From the NCBI GenBank assembly GCA_016869435.1, contig VGEB01000007.1, positions 1 to 56,998 of the forward strand: a DNA stretch of 56,998 bases, in the 5' to 3' direction. A program made the translations under genes and the position numbers. Source of the stretch: Alphaproteobacteria bacterium (GTDB lineage: Bacteria; Pseudomonadota; Alphaproteobacteria; Rhizobiales; Beijerinckiaceae). Every line of letters starts with the position of its first letter. The first letter of the stretch is position 1. The notes beneath the pieces were generated by a model, which was not told the DNA's origin, did not search any database, and saw only the letters and a list, made by a program, of their open reading frames with translations. Positions 43,811-54,422 of the stretch are shown here, one piece after another.

Positions 43811-44737
43811 ATGGCTACGATCACCGCCGCCCTTGTGAAGGAACTGCGCGAGAGCACCGGCGCCGGCATGATGGATTGCAAGGCGGCGCTCACCCAGACG
43901 GAAGGCGATTTCGAAGCGGCGATCGATTGGCTGCGCAAGAAGGGCCTGTCCAAAGCAGCGAAAAAGGCCGATCGCGTCGCCGCCGAGGGACTGGTCGCTG
44001 CGCTGACGGGCGAGAAGACCGGCGTCGTGGTCGAGGTGAATTCCGAGACCGACTTCGTCGCCCGCAACGCCGATTTCCAGACGCTGGTGAAAAACATCGC
44101 CGAGGTCGCCCTCAACAGCGGCAAGACCGAGGTCGAGGCGCTCGGCGCGCAAGCCTATCCCGGCGGCGGCACGGTGAGCGAAGCCATCACCAACGCCATA
44201 GCCAGCATCGGCGAGAACCTGACGCTGCGCCGCGCCGCTACGCTCAGCGTCAGCGATGGCGTCGTCGGCCGCTACGTGCATGCGCAGGTCGTCGACGGCC
44301 AGGGCAAGATCGCTGTGATCGTCGCGCTCGAATCAAAGGGCGACAAGGAGGTGCTGTCAGCGCTCGCGCGCCAGCTCGCCATGCATGTCGCGTCGGCCAA
44401 TCCGCTGGCGCTCGACGCTTCGGGTCTCGATCCGGCGACGGTCGAGCGCGAGAAGAAACTGCTCATCGAGAAGAACGCCGGCAAGCCCGAGCATGTGCTG
44501 CAGAAGATCGTCGACTCGGGGATCAAGACCTACGCCAAGGAGGTCTGCATGCTCGATCAGGTCTCCAACCATCCTGACCACAGCGGCAAGACCGTCGCGC
44601 AGGCGGTCAAGGAACTTGAAGGCAAGGCCGGCGCCCCGATCGTCATCAAGGGCTTCGAGCGCTATGCGCTGGGCGAAGGCATCGAGAAGCAGACCAGCGA
44701 CTTCGCTGCGGAAGTGGCGGCGGCCGTGAAGGGGTGA
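43811..44737 (+). CDS. tsf: Elongation factor Ts
   Basis: EF-Ts exchanges GDP for GTP on EF-Tu. The 308-residue product starts [20 protein letters not shown], with the TDFV motif in [15 protein letters not shown] and the usual C-terminal domain ending in [11 protein letters not shown]. The ATG at 43811 follows AAGGA, and an in-frame start at 43745 is rejected. A terminator follows. Confidence 0.98.
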   Translation: MATITAALVKELRESTGAGMMDCKAALTQTEGDFEAAIDWLRKKGLSKAAKKADRVAAEGLVAALTGEKTGVVVEVNSETDFVARNADFQTLVKNIAEVALNSGKTEVEALGAQAYPGGGTVSEAITNAIASIGENLTLRRAATLSVSDGVVGRYVHAQVVDGQGKIAVIVALESKGDKEVLSALARQLAMHVASANPLALDASGLDPATVEREKKLLIEKNAGKPEHVLQKIVDSGIKTYAKEVCMLDQVSNHPDHSGKTVAQAVKELEGKAGAPIVIKGFERYALGEGIEKQTSDFAAEVAAAVKG

Positions 44738-44773
44738 GTGATTACTTCTCGGTCGTGGGTAGAAGATCGTGTT

Positions 44774-44809
44774 AAGGGCCGGGGCGTTGACCCCGGCCCT
44801 TTTATTTTA
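44774..44809 (+). terminator. Intrinsic terminator after tsf
   Basis: AAGGGCCGGGG (44774-44784) pairs with CCCCGGCCCTT (44791-44801) around CGTTGA, followed by TTATTTT. It separates rpsB-tsf from pyrH onward. Confidence 0.9.
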
Positions 44810-44958
44810 CGCGAAATCTCTCCGCTTCACGTCCGGCCTTGCGCCGGGCGTTTGCCCAACACCCACCTTATCCTCTGCAATTGTGGCCCCTCACTTGCCG
44901 GCGCCGCGCTGCCTCCGTATGAAGATCGCGCCCCGCCTCAGCCAGCGAGAGACGCCTC

Positions 44959-45687
44959 ATGTCCGACCCCACGTCGACGCGAAGATTCAAGCGCGTGATC
45001 GTCAAGCTGTCCGGCGAGGCCCTGCAGGGCGGGGCGCCGCATGGGCTCGACGCCGTCACCCTCGCCCGCATCGCCGCCGATCTCGCGACGGCCGCCGCGG
45101 CGGGACATGAGATCGCCGTCGTCGTCGGCGGCGGCAACTTCTTTCGCGGCATCAAGGGCGCCGACACCGGCATCGAACGCGCCCGCGCCGATTCGATCGG
45201 CATGCTGGCCACCGTGATGAACGGGCTCGCGCTCGAACAGGCGGTCGAAGGGCAGGGGCGGCAGGCCCGCTGCCTCTCCGCCGTGCCGATGCCGTCGGTC
45301 TGCGAATCCTTTTCGCGCCGGGCGGCGCTGCATCATCTCGCCAAAGGCCGCGTCGTCATCGCGGCCGGCGGCACCGGCAATCCGTTCTTCACCACCGACA
45401 CCGGCGCGGTGCTGCGGGCCGCCGAACTCTCAGCCGACGCCGTGCTCAAGGCCACCCAGGTCGATGGCGTCTACACCGCCGATCCCAAACGCGATCCCAG
45501 CGCCACGCGCTACGACCGCCTCAGCCACGACGAAGCCATCGCCCGAAATCTGGCGGTGATGGACACGGCGGCTTTCGCGCTCGCGCGCGAGAACAAGATT
45601 CCGATTCTGGTCTTTTCGATCGGCGAGGCGGGCGCGATCGACGCGGCCCTTGCCGGCAGGGGGCGCGCGACGCTGGTCGCCCCGTAA
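44959..45687 (+). CDS. pyrH: UMP kinase
   Basis: PyrH phosphorylates UMP to UDP with ATP. The 242-residue product has the amino-acid-kinase fold with RFKRVIVKLSGEALQGG at the N-terminus, VVVGGGNFFRG, and GTGNPFFTTDTGAVLRAAEL, all conserved, as is KATQVDGVYTADPKRDP. The ATG at 44959 sits 149 bases after the tsf terminator; I did not find a clear promoter in the gap. Confidence 0.97.
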   Translation: MSDPTSTRRFKRVIVKLSGEALQGGAPHGLDAVTLARIAADLATAAAAGHEIAVVVGGGNFFRGIKGADTGIERARADSIGMLATVMNGLALEQAVEGQGRQARCLSAVPMPSVCESFSRRAALHHLAKGRVVIAAGGTGNPFFTTDTGAVLRAAELSADAVLKATQVDGVYTADPKRDPSATRYDRLSHDEAIARNLAVMDTAAFALARENKIPILVFSIGEAGAIDAALAGRGRATLVAP

Positions 45688-45844
45688 GATGCTTTCGCGC
45701 GCGACGGGAAATCGTGTCATAAATCCTGCGCCGGAGGGCTGACGAAGCCGGCGGCGCGCGCGGGTTTCGCCGCGCCCGTTTCGAAAACATAACAAGCGAA
45801 GCCGCATTGACGACGGCGACGATAATCAAAGACAGGTTGTGCAA

Positions 45845-46405
45845 ATGGCGGAAACTTTTGACCTTGCGGATTTGAAGCGCCGCATGCAGGGCGCGGTCGC
45901 GACGCTCAAGCACGAATTCGGCGGGCTGCGCACCGGACGCGCGTCGGCCAGCCTGCTCGATCCGGTTCATGTCGACGCTTACGGGCAGGTGTCGCCGCTC
46001 AATCAGGTGGCCACCGTCAGCGTTCCCGAGCCGCGCCTCATCTCGGTGCAGGTTTGGGACAAGGCCCTGGTCATCGCCGTCGACAAGGCGATACGCGAAG
46101 CCAATCTCGGTCTCCAGCCGACCGTGGAGGGGCAGATCCTGCGCATACGCATGCCGGAGCTGAACGAGCAGCGCCGCAAGGAGCTGGTCAAAGTCGCGCA
46201 TAAATATGCGGAAGAGGCGCGGGTCGCCGTGCGTCATGTGCGCCGCGACGGGCTCGACATTCTCAAGAAGTTGCTCAAGGATCACGCGATCCCCGAGGAT
46301 GACGAGAAGCGCCACGAGCAAGAGGTGCAGAAGGCCACGGATGAGACGGTGAAGGAGATCGACGCCGCGCTCGCCGCCAAGGAAAAGGAAATCATGCAGG
46401 TTTAG
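45845..46405 (+). CDS. frr: Ribosome recycling factor
   Basis: Frr with EF-G splits post-termination ribosomes. The 186-residue product has [38 protein letters not shown] and [20 protein letters not shown], all conserved. An in-frame GTG sits two codons upstream, but the AGG ribosome-binding site is better spaced (8 bases) for the ATG at 45845. Confidence 0.97.
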   Translation: MAETFDLADLKRRMQGAVATLKHEFGGLRTGRASASLLDPVHVDAYGQVSPLNQVATVSVPEPRLISVQVWDKALVIAVDKAIREANLGLQPTVEGQILRIRMPELNEQRRKELVKVAHKYAEEARVAVRHVRRDGLDILKKLLKDHAIPEDDEKRHEQEVQKATDETVKEIDAALAAKEKEIMQV

Positions 46406-46456
46406 GACCCTGCGGCGTTGTTTGGCGCGGGCCCGATGGCCATTTGGAACCTGACC

Positions 46457-47236
46457 ATGACGGAGAGCGACATTCTCGAGGCGGAAACGAGCGCGCAAAA
46501 CGCGTGCGCGGCGCCGCGTCATGTCGCGCTGATCATGGACGGCAACGGCCGCTGGGCGGCCAAGCGCGGTCTGCCGCGATTCGAAGGACATCGGCGCGGC
46601 GTCGAGGCGTTGCGCCGGGCTGTGCGGGCGGCGATCAAGCTCAATATCCGTTATCTGACCGTTTATTCCTTTTCCCTGGAAAACTGGTCCCGCCCGCGTG
46701 AGGAGGTGGAAAGCCTGCTCGCGCTGCTGCATCGCTTCATCCGCAACGATCTTGCGGAATTGCACGCCAATAATGTGCGGGTGCGGGTCATCGGCGCCCG
46801 CGCCGACCTCGCCGCGGACATTTCGGATCTTTTGCGCGAGGCCGAGCAGATGACCCAGGAGAACACCGGGCTCACCTTGGTGGTCGCCTTCAACTATGGC
46901 TCGCGGCAGGAAATTGCGGCGGCCGCGCGCGCCCTCGCCGAAATGGTGGCGCAGGGCCGGCTCGCGCCCGAGGAAATTGACGCCGACGCGATCGCGCAGC
47001 GGCTCGACACTGCGGACATTCCCGATCCGGACTTGATCATCCGCACCTCGGGCGAGCAGCGACTGTCGAATTTCCTGCTGTGGCAGGCGGCATACGCCGA
47101 ATTCATCTTCCTGCCGATTCTCTGGCCGGATTTTGACGAAGCGGCGCTTTCGGCCGCGATCGCCGAATACGCCCACCGGGATCGCCGTTTCGGCGGGCTT
47201 GAGACCGCCGAGCGCAGCGCTAAGACCGCTTCATGA
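46457..47236 (+). CDS. uppS: Undecaprenyl (isoprenyl) diphosphate synthase
   Basis: UppS makes the C55 carrier for peptidoglycan and other polymers by cis-prenyl condensation. The product is 259 residues from the ATG at 46457. The catalytic Asp27 is in [12 protein letters not shown], and the substrate-binding FSLENWSRP and [15 protein letters not shown] are also conserved. The start is uncertain; an ATG at 46436 is also possible, and neither has a strong ribosome-binding site. The stop overlaps cdsA as ATGA. Confidence 0.95.
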   Translation: MTESDILEAETSAQNACAAPRHVALIMDGNGRWAAKRGLPRFEGHRRGVEALRRAVRAAIKLNIRYLTVYSFSLENWSRPREEVESLLALLHRFIRNDLAELHANNVRVRVIGARADLAADISDLLREAEQMTQENTGLTLVVAFNYGSRQEIAAAARALAEMVAQGRLAPEEIDADAIAQRLDTADIPDPDLIIRTSGEQRLSNFLLWQAAYAEFIFLPILWPDFDEAALSAAIAEYAHRDRRFGGLETAERSAKTAS

Positions 47237-48117
47237 TGGCGGATCGCAGGGAGCGAACCGTCAGCGCCGCGAAGGCGCCGCCGCTGGGCGCGCCCGCAGG
47301 GGGATTTGCCGATCTCGGGCCGCGCATCGCGTCCGCCATCGCGATGGTCGCCGCGGCGCTTGGAACGCTCTATGTCGGCGGCGACGCCTTCGCGCTGTTC
47401 TGGCTCGCCGCGGCCTTCGCGGTCAGTTGGGAGTGGCAGAACCTCATCGGCGGCGAAGGCCGCGCGGCTCGCATCGCGGTCGGCGGCGCTGCCGTCGCTG
47501 CGGCCACAGCCTTCGGGCGCGCCTCTATGCCGGGCGCCGCCGCTCTCGCGATCGCGCTCCTCGCCCTTGCCAGCGGCGCCCTCGCAGGCCCCGAGCGTCG
47601 GCTTTGGGCGGCGACGGGCGTCGTCTACGCCAGCGCCCCGGCCTTTGCGGTTTGCCTGTTGCGCGAATCGCCCGACCGCGGCGCGCTCGCCGTCGCCTTC
47701 CTGTTCGCCATCGTCTGGGGCACCGATATTTTTGCCTATTTCGGCGGCAGGCTGATCGGCGGACCGAAGCTGTGGCCGCGCGTCTCGGCGGGAAAGACCT
47801 GGTCCGGCACGATCACGGGCGTGGTCTCCGGCGCGTTGCTTGGCCTCGGCGCCGTCTATTTCGGCGCTGGTCCGCAATTTGCGATATGGCCTGTCTTCAT
47901 GCTGGGCCTCGCCATCGCCGCCTTTTCCCAAATGGGCGACCTCTTCGAATCCTCGGTCAAGCGCCGCTTTGGCGTTAAGGATTCCAGCCGGCTCATCCCC
48001 GGCCATGGCGGGGTCATGGATCGGCTCGACGGCTTCATCTTCGCCAGTGTTTTCGCGGCGGCGGTCGGTCTACTGCGCGGCGCCCCGTCGGTGGCCGCGA
48101 GTCTCTTCTTCTGGTAA
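47233..48117 (+). CDS. cdsA: Phosphatidate cytidylyltransferase
   Basis: CdsA converts phosphatidic acid and CTP to CDP-diacylglycerol, the precursor of phospholipids. The 294-residue inner-membrane protein has several (about 7-8) hydrophobic helices and the C-terminal signature [12 protein letters not shown], followed by [14 protein letters not shown], the catalytic part. The hydrophilic N-terminal 25 residues are Ala/Arg-rich. It overlaps uppS by four bases. Confidence 0.95.
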   Translation: MMADRRERTVSAAKAPPLGAPAGGFADLGPRIASAIAMVAAALGTLYVGGDAFALFWLAAAFAVSWEWQNLIGGEGRAARIAVGGAAVAAATAFGRASMPGAAALAIALLALASGALAGPERRLWAATGVVYASAPAFAVCLLRESPDRGALAVAFLFAIVWGTDIFAYFGGRLIGGPKLWPRVSAGKTWSGTITGVVSGALLGLGAVYFGAGPQFAIWPVFMLGLAIAAFSQMGDLFESSVKRRFGVKDSSRLIPGHGGVMDRLDGFIFASVFAAAVGLLRGAPSVAASLFFW

Positions 48118-48127
48118 GGCGGAGCGG

Positions 48128-49378
48128 ATGGCGTCAGGAAATGGACAGATCCACGCGCGGGAACCCGCGAAGTCGCGGACGCATGCGGCGCGCCGCATCG
48201 TTCTCCTGGGCGCGACCGGTTCGATCGGCCGTTCAACCGTCGATCTGCTCGAGCGCGATCCCGAAGGATTTTCGGTTTCGGCGGTCGTGGGCGGACGGGA
48301 CGCCGAGGCCCTGGCGCGCGTCGCCCGCGCGGTCAAGGCCGAATTCGCCGCGATCCGGGACGAAAGCGCCTATGACGCGCTCAAAGCTGCGCTCGCCGGG
48401 ACCAATACTCAGGCGGCGGCGGGACGCGAAGCGGTCATCGAGGCCGCGCTGCGCGACGCCGACCTCGTCGTCTCCGCCATCGTCGGCGCGGCCGGCGTCG
48501 AGCCGACCTACGCCGCGCTCGCCGCAGGCCGCGACGTGGCGCTCGCCAACAAGGAATGCCTTGTCTGCGCCGGGGCTCCCTTCATGCGCGCCGCTGCGGA
48601 GGCCGGGGTGCGGCTGCTCCCGATGGACAGCGAGCACAATGCGATTTTTCAGGCGCTCGGCGGCGAGGATCCCTCGCGCATCGAGCGGATGATCGTCACC
48701 GCTTCAGGCGGCCCGTTCCGCACCTGGAGCAAGGAACGGATCGCCGAGGCGCGCGTCGAGGAGGCGCTCAATCACCCGAATTGGGCGATGGGCCCGAAAA
48801 TCACCGTCGATTCGGCAGGCATGATGAACAAGGGGCTGGAGCTGATCGAAGCCCATCATCTCTTTGGCGTGCCGGCGGAAAAACTCGACGTCGTCGTTCA
48901 TCCGCAGTCGATCGTGCATGGCCTCGTCGCCTTTTCCGACGGCTCGGTGACGGCGGGGATGGCCGTGCCGGACATGCGCACGCCGATCGCGCATTGTCTC
49001 GGCTACCCCGACCGGCTGACCGCGCCGACGCCGCGGCTGGATCTGGCGAAAATCGCCACTCTGACCTTCGAAGCGCCTGATTTCGATCGCTTTCCGGCGC
49101 TGAGGCTGGCGCTTGACGCCTTGCGCTTCGGCGGCGGTCTGCCGACCGTGCTCAACGCCGCCAATGAAATCGCCGTGGAGGCCTTCCTCGACCGGCGCAT
49201 CTCCTTCGACGGGATCTCGCGACACGTGGCCGAGGCCTGCGAGGCCGCCCTGCGCGATGGAACGGCGAACGCGCCCGAAAGCGTTGAGGACGCCCTCGCC
49301 GTGGACCATATTGTCAGAGAAAGATCGCGATCGGCCTTGGCCGGGCATGCCACATCGGGCATTCTGACCTTTCAGTGA
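48128..49378 (+). CDS. dxr: 1-deoxy-D-xylulose 5-phosphate reductoisomerase
   Basis: Dxr is the first committed enzyme of the MEP isoprenoid pathway. The 416-residue product has an NADPH-binding LLGATGSIGRSTVDLL (26-41), NKECLVCAG, MDSEHNAIFQAL (metal and substrate binding) and MNKGLELIEAHHLFG. The ATG at 48128 begins 10 bases after cdsA; a longer frame overlapping cdsA is rejected. It supplies precursors to uppS in the same cluster. Confidence 0.97.
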   Translation: MASGNGQIHAREPAKSRTHAARRIVLLGATGSIGRSTVDLLERDPEGFSVSAVVGGRDAEALARVARAVKAEFAAIRDESAYDALKAALAGTNTQAAAGREAVIEAALRDADLVVSAIVGAAGVEPTYAALAAGRDVALANKECLVCAGAPFMRAAAEAGVRLLPMDSEHNAIFQALGGEDPSRIERMIVTASGGPFRTWSKERIAEARVEEALNHPNWAMGPKITVDSAGMMNKGLELIEAHHLFGVPAEKLDVVVHPQSIVHGLVAFSDGSVTAGMAVPDMRTPIAHCLGYPDRLTAPTPRLDLAKIATLTFEAPDFDRFPALRLALDALRFGGGLPTVLNAANEIAVEAFLDRRISFDGISRHVAEACEAALRDGTANAPESVEDALAVDHIVRERSRSALAGHATSGILTFQ

Positions 49379-49442
49379 ACATGGCGTGCGCCGCCGGAAG
49401 GCTTGGCGCAAGCGAGACCGGCGAGACACCGCTTTGTTAAAC

Positions 49443-50588
49443 ATGCTGACGACCTTCGCCTTCTACCTCGTCCCCTTCGTGCTCGTCTTGACGCTGGTCG
49501 TGTTCGTCCACGAATTCGGTCACTTCATCGTCGGCCGCTGGTGCGGGGTTAAGGTCGACGCCTTTTCGATCGGTTTCGGACCGGAACTGTGGTCAAGAGT
49601 GGATCGTCTCGGCACGCGCTGGCGAATCGCCGGCATTCCGCTCGGCGGCTATGTCACTTTCCATGGCGACGCCAACGCGGCGAGCGCGCCGGACCCCGAG
49701 GCCGTGCGCGCAATGCCGGAGGCCGAACGCAAAGTGACCTTCGCCGCGCAGCCGGTCTGGAAGCGGGCCGCGATCGTCTTTGCCGGACCCTTCGCCAATT
49801 TTGTGCTGGCGATCGCGATTTTCGCCCTTCTCTTCGGCGTTTACGGACGCACGGTCTATGCGCCGCGCGTGGGGTCGCTGACCGCTGGCGGCGCCGGCGC
49901 CGCGGCGGGCTTCCTTCCCGGCGATCTGGTGCTGAGCGTCGACGGCGCGCCGATCGATTCGTTCTCGAAGCTTCAGGAAATCGTTTCGGGTTCGGCAGAC
50001 AGAAAACTCGTTTTCGTCATTCAGCGCGGCGATCAGGAGATGACGCTTCCCGCCGTTCCAGCGCTCCGAGAAGTCGAAAGCGCGCTGGGCAAGGTTCGCA
50101 TCGGCATGCTCGGCATACAGGCCTCGAAGGCTGTCGCCGACATTCGCCGGGAGAGCTACGGACCCATTGAAGCGCTGGGCATGGGCGTGCAGGAAACCTG
50201 GACGGTCGTGCGCCGCACGGGGAGTTACATCGGCGGCCTCGTCACCGGACGGGAGAGCGCCGATCAGCTCTCCGGTCCGATCGGCATTGCGCAAGTGTCG
50301 GGGCAGATGGCTCAGGCGGCCTCCAAGGTCGGCATGGCGCCGCTCTTGAGCCTCATCGCGATTCTTTCAGTTTCGATCGGCCTGCTCAATCTTATGCCCG
50401 TGCCGCTGCTCGACGGCGGTCATTTGTTGTTCTTCGCGATAGAAGCGGCCCGCGGCCGCGCGCTCAACGAACGCGCGCAGGAAGTCGCCTTTCGCGTGGG
50501 GCTCGCGATGGTCGGCGCGTTGATGATCTTTTCGACATACAATGACATCGCGCGTCTTATCCACAAGCTCGCCGGCTCCGGTTCCTGA
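49443..50588 (+). CDS. rseP: RIP metalloprotease RseP
   Basis: RseP is an intramembrane site-2 protease which in other bacteria cleaves anti-sigma factors and remnant signal peptides. The 381-residue product has HEFGH (23-27) in the first membrane helix and NLMPVPLLDGGHLLF in a late helix, giving the zinc site. A PDZ domain sits between them (GFLPGDLVLSVDGAPIDSF). The ATG at 49443 puts the zinc motif at its expected position; a longer frame from 49386 adds a basic stretch and is rejected. Confidence 0.96.
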   Translation: MLTTFAFYLVPFVLVLTLVVFVHEFGHFIVGRWCGVKVDAFSIGFGPELWSRVDRLGTRWRIAGIPLGGYVTFHGDANAASAPDPEAVRAMPEAERKVTFAAQPVWKRAAIVFAGPFANFVLAIAIFALLFGVYGRTVYAPRVGSLTAGGAGAAAGFLPGDLVLSVDGAPIDSFSKLQEIVSGSADRKLVFVIQRGDQEMTLPAVPALREVESALGKVRIGMLGIQASKAVADIRRESYGPIEALGMGVQETWTVVRRTGSYIGGLVTGRESADQLSGPIGIAQVSGQMAQAASKVGMAPLLSLIAILSVSIGLLNLMPVPLLDGGHLLFFAIEAARGRALNERAQEVAFRVGLAMVGALMIFSTYNDIARLIHKLAGSGS

Positions 50589-50889
50589 CGCCTCAGGCGG
50601 CCGCCACCGAAGCGACGGCCAAGGGCCGCGGAAGCGCGCAATTTGCGACGCAATTTTGACATGATCGCATCGGCGACGCCATGTCTTAACCATGCGCTGA
50701 CCATGAATCGTGGCTTTAACGTCACGCCTTCGACAAATTGCCGAAACAACATTTATTCTGCATTTGCAGGGTTGGGTAAACCTTGTAGAAGGAATCGCTC
50801 AACGCTGGCGAAGCGCCGATCGTCGGCGATCACAAATAAAGTTCGCGCCGCGGCCCGGGCGGCGACGTTGCGACGAGGACTAGCATTAC
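50589..50889. other. Gap between rseP and bamA
   Basis: 301 bases without a gene. It contains an A/T-richer part (50640-50780) that could hold the bamA promoter and a small hairpin CGCCGA-TCG-TCGGCG near 50815. I could not fix a promoter with confidence. Confidence 0.5.
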
Positions 50890-53217
50890 ATGCGCTCAAT
50901 CAGCGGCATTTGGAAAACTTCGTTCCTGTTCGCGGTCGTCGCCGCCATGTTGGCGTTTAGCGTTCCGGCTTTCGCCGCGCCGGATATCAATCGCGTGGCG
51001 TTTGAGGGCAACAGCAAGGTCAAGACCGACACTTTGCAGGAGCAGGTGCGCTCGCGCGCCCATACGCCGTTCAGCCCGCAGCTCGCCGAGACTGACGTCG
51101 CGCGACTGACGGAAGTTTATCGCAGGTCTGGCCGCGCCGCGGCGACCGTCACCTATCGCACGGTTGAGCTGCCGAACGGACGGGTGGACCTCGTCTTCAC
51201 CATCGTCGAAGGCGACAAGACCGGCGTCAAGGAAATCCGATTCATCGGCAATGAAGTCTATTCCACCCGTCGTCTCGTCGGCATGATGGAGACGACGGAG
51301 ATGAACTTTCTGTCGTTCCTCAAGACGAGCGACGTTTACGATCCCGATCGCATCGCCGCCGACCTCGAACTCATTCGTCGCTTCTATCTCAAGAACGGTT
51401 ACGCCGATTTCCGGGTGATCAGCTCCGACGCGCAGTTCGATCCGACAGTCGCCGGCTACATCATCACCATTACCGTGCATGAAGGGCCGCAATATCGGGT
51501 GTCGTCGGTGAGCGTCGAGTCTCATCTGCCCGACGTGGACGGGGCCGCGCTGAGCGGTTTGCTGCGCCTCGCGCCGGGCGACGTCTACAATGGCGACGCC
51601 GTCGAGAAGACTGTCGAAGCCTTGACGCGCGAAATTGCGAAGAAGGGCTACGCCTTCACCCAGGCGCGCCCGCGCGGCGAGCGCAATCCGGTCGACCAAA
51701 CGGTTGCGATCCAGTTCCTGCTCGAGGAAGGTCCGCGCGTCTATATCGAACGCATCAACATCCGCGGCAACACGCGCACGCGCGACTACGTCATTCGTCG
51801 CGAATTCGATATCGGCGAAGGCGACGCCTATAACCGAGTCCTGATCGACCACGCCGAGCGCCGCTTGAACGGACTGGGCTATTTCAAGAAGGTGAAAATC
51901 ACTAACGAGCCGGGCTCGGCGCCCGACCGGGTGATCCTGAACGTCGACGTCGAAGATCAGCCCACCGGCAACTTTGGCGTATCTGGCGGCTATTCGACGA
52001 ACCAGGGCTTTATCTCTGAAGTGTCGGTGTCGGAAAGCAACTTCATGGGCCGCGGCCAGGCGGTGCGCCTTTCGGTGCAGGCCGGCCAGATCGCCCGCGG
52101 CGTGACGTTCAGCTTTACCGAGCCCTATTTCCTCGACCAGAGAATCGCCGCCGGCTTCGACGTCTTCGCACGCCGGCAGGACGCCTATAACTACTCGATC
52201 TACAGCTCGACCTCGATCGGCGGCACGGTGCGCTTCGGCATACCGATTACCGACGAGATCAGCTTCTCGCCGCACTACTCGGTCTATCAGACGACCATCT
52301 CGATTCCGAACGACAAGAACCGACCTTACAACGACTGTTTGGTGCCGGTGCTGGGCTACACGCCTGGCTTCAGCCCGTTCTACCCGGCGCCGAGCCTCTT
52401 CCTAAATTGTCAGTCGAATGGCGAAGCCTCGCTCGGGATTAAAGGGTCACAGGGGACGCTGGTCACATCGCTTGTCGGCTATTCGCTCAACTACAGCACG
52501 ATCGACAATTTCAAGAATCCGCATAATGGCTGGATGGCGTCGTTCAATCAGGACGTAGCCGGTCTCGGCGGCGGCGCACATTACATTCGCTCGACCGGCG
52601 ACATCCGTTACTTTAAGGAGATTCCCTATGTCGACGACGTGGTCGGCATCGTCCGTCTGCAAGGCGGCGATCTGTCCACCTTCGGCAGCTACAAGGCGCG
52701 CATTCAGGATAATTTCAATCTTGGTCCGACTCTGGTGCGCGGCTTCGCGCCGGGCGGCATCGGTCCGCGCGATTCGAATATCTTGACGAGCTTCAGCAAC
52801 AACCGCGGCAACTCGCTCGGCGGCTCCAATTATGTCGGCGCGTCGCTCGAAGTTCAGTTCCCCTTCTGGTACCTGCCCAAGGATTTGGGATTGAGAGGGG
52901 CGCTCTTCGCCGACGCCGGTTCGTTGTGGAATTTCCGTGGACAGACGAATTACGCGAGCAATTTGCCCACGATACCGATATATGTGCCGGGTCAGCTTGG
53001 GACATGCATCGCCGCTTACACCGCGATCGCCGGGTTCGGTCAAGGCAGCTGCCTGACGCCGATCGCCAACAATTTCGCGCTGCGTTCGTCGGTCGGCGCC
53101 TCGGTGCTGTGGAATTCGCCGATGGGACCGATCCGCTTCGACTATGCGGTCGTGACCTCGAAGGTCTATGGCGACATCACCCAGAATTTCCGCTTCAGCG
53201 GCGGCACCAACTTCTGA
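50890..53217 (+). CDS. bamA: Outer-membrane assembly protein BamA
   Basis: BamA inserts beta-barrel proteins into the outer membrane. The 775-residue product has a signal peptide cleaved after AFA (about residue 29). Five POTRA domains follow (about 30-350), for example INRVAFEGNSKVKTDTLQEQ, VKEIRFIGNEVYSTRRLVGM and IERINIRGNTRTRDYVIRRE. The C-terminal beta barrel has LVRGFAPGGIGPRD (the VRGF/Y lid-lock motif) and ends KVYGDITQNFRFSGGTNF with a terminal Phe. lpxD follows. Confidence 0.98.
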   Translation: MRSISGIWKTSFLFAVVAAMLAFSVPAFAAPDINRVAFEGNSKVKTDTLQEQVRSRAHTPFSPQLAETDVARLTEVYRRSGRAAATVTYRTVELPNGRVDLVFTIVEGDKTGVKEIRFIGNEVYSTRRLVGMMETTEMNFLSFLKTSDVYDPDRIAADLELIRRFYLKNGYADFRVISSDAQFDPTVAGYIITITVHEGPQYRVSSVSVESHLPDVDGAALSGLLRLAPGDVYNGDAVEKTVEALTREIAKKGYAFTQARPRGERNPVDQTVAIQFLLEEGPRVYIERINIRGNTRTRDYVIRREFDIGEGDAYNRVLIDHAERRLNGLGYFKKVKITNEPGSAPDRVILNVDVEDQPTGNFGVSGGYSTNQGFISEVSVSESNFMGRGQAVRLSVQAGQIARGVTFSFTEPYFLDQRIAAGFDVFARRQDAYNYSIYSSTSIGGTVRFGIPITDEISFSPHYSVYQTTISIPNDKNRPYNDCLVPVLGYTPGFSPFYPAPSLFLNCQSNGEASLGIKGSQGTLVTSLVGYSLNYSTIDNFKNPHNGWMASFNQDVAGLGGGAHYIRSTGDIRYFKEIPYVDDVVGIVRLQGGDLSTFGSYKARIQDNFNLGPTLVRGFAPGGIGPRDSNILTSFSNNRGNSLGGSNYVGASLEVQFPFWYLPKDLGLRGALFADAGSLWNFRGQTNYASNLPTIPIYVPGQLGTCIAAYTAIAGFGQGSCLTPIANNFALRSSVGASVLWNSPMGPIRFDYAVVTSKVYGDITQNFRFSGGTNF

Positions 53218-53231
53218 TGGTCGGCGAAGGT

Positions 53232-53254
53232 CGCCGGGCGAATCGCGCCCGGCG
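53232..53254 (+). promoter_or_regulatory. Hairpin between bamA and lpxD
   Basis: CGCCGGGCG (53232-53240) pairs perfectly with CGCCCGGCG (53246-53254) around AATCG, 15 bases after bamA. Without a T run it is more likely an mRNA stabiliser or processing site than a terminator. Confidence 0.5.
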
Positions 53255-53299
53255 AACGGCTGATCCCTTGGCGAGCGCCGCGGCTCTGAGCATCTCATT

Positions 53300-54367
53300 G
53301 TGAGCGCGGCGGACTTCTTTCCCTTGGCGCGACCGGCGTCTTTGAGCGAAATCGCGCGAATCGCCGGCGCTGAAATTCGAGCCGGTTCCGTAGGCGATTC
53401 CGCCTCCGGCGCGCTTTCGTCAGCTCTCATTGTCGGCGTCGCGCCGCTCGACTGGAGCAGAGCGGGCGATCTCTGCTTCTATGACAATCCGCGCTATCGC
53501 GAAGCGCTGTCGGAGTGCCGGGCGACCGCCTGCTTCCTGCGCGAGCGTCACCTCGCTCTGCTTCCAAAGTCCGTCGCCGCGCTCGTTGTCGACGATCCAC
53601 AGCGCGCCATGACGCTCGCGACGGCGCATCTTTTTCCTGACGCTCTCAGACCTGAGTCGCTCTTCCGTTCCAGCGGCGTTTCTCCGGGAGCGGCAGTGCA
53701 TTCCGACGCTCGACTCGAACCCGGCGTCGTCGTCGATCCCGGGGCGGTGATTGGACCGGGCGCTGAGATCGGCGCAGGAACGATCATCGGCCCTCAAGCC
53801 GTCATAGGTCCGAATGTCCGCATCGGACGCGACTGTTCGATCGGCGCGCATGTCAGTCTCACTCATGCGCTGATCGGCGACCGCGTCGTGATTCACCCGG
53901 GCGCGCGGCTGGGACAGGATGGATTCGGCTTCGTCGCGACGCGGAAGGGCTATCTGAAGACTCCGCAGATCGGCCGGGTGATCGTGCAGGACGATGTCGA
54001 GATCGGCGCGAATGCGACGATCGATCGAGGCGGCTCGCGCGACACGGTGATCGGCGAGGGCGCCAAGATCGACAATCTCGTGCAGATTGGCCACAACGTG
54101 GTGATCGGTCGGTTTTGCGCGATCGTTGCGCAGTCGGGAATCGCCGGCTCTTGCGAAATTGGCGATTTCGTCGCGCTTGGCGGGCAGTCGGCTGTCGCCG
54201 GCCACCTCACGATCGGCGAAGGCGCGGCGATCGCGGCGAAATCCGGGGTGATGCGCGAAGTGCCGGCGGGACAAAGGGTCGGCGGCGCGCCGGCGCGTCC
54301 CTTGCGGCGGTTCTTGCGCGGCGAGGCGCTGCTCGACCGACTCGCGCGCAAAGACAAGCCGACGTAA
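53300..54367 (+). CDS. lpxD: UDP-3-O-(3-hydroxyacyl)glucosamine N-acyltransferase
   Basis: LpxD adds the second 3-hydroxyacyl chain in lipid A synthesis. The 355-residue product has an N-terminal uridine-binding domain (about 1-125) and left-handed beta-helix hexapeptide repeats (about 130-320), with the catalytic His in [33 protein letters not shown] is a family signature. The start is GTG at 53300. The C-terminal helix is basic. No skp lies between bamA and lpxD, which is usual in rhizobia. Confidence 0.97.
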   Translation: MSAADFFPLARPASLSEIARIAGAEIRAGSVGDSASGALSSALIVGVAPLDWSRAGDLCFYDNPRYREALSECRATACFLRERHLALLPKSVAALVVDDPQRAMTLATAHLFPDALRPESLFRSSGVSPGAAVHSDARLEPGVVVDPGAVIGPGAEIGAGTIIGPQAVIGPNVRIGRDCSIGAHVSLTHALIGDRVVIHPGARLGQDGFGFVATRKGYLKTPQIGRVIVQDDVEIGANATIDRGGSRDTVIGEGAKIDNLVQIGHNVVIGRFCAIVAQSGIAGSCEIGDFVALGGQSAVAGHLTIGEGAAIAAKSGVMREVPAGQRVGGAPARPLRRFLRGEALLDRLARKDKPT

Positions 54368-54422
54368 GACAGTTCGGCACAAAACAAGCATGGCGCGGGC
54401 CGTGCGGCAGGAGGAGGAAAGA

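Noticed and set aside
45521-47176. A 551-codon reverse frame across pyrH, frr and uppS
   Set aside because: It spans three unrelated conserved genes on the other strand and is compositionally a shadow.
53218-53299. Loss of skp (ompH) between bamA and lpxD
   Set aside because: Absence of skp at this place is usual in rhizobial genomes, so it is not evidence of a special event.
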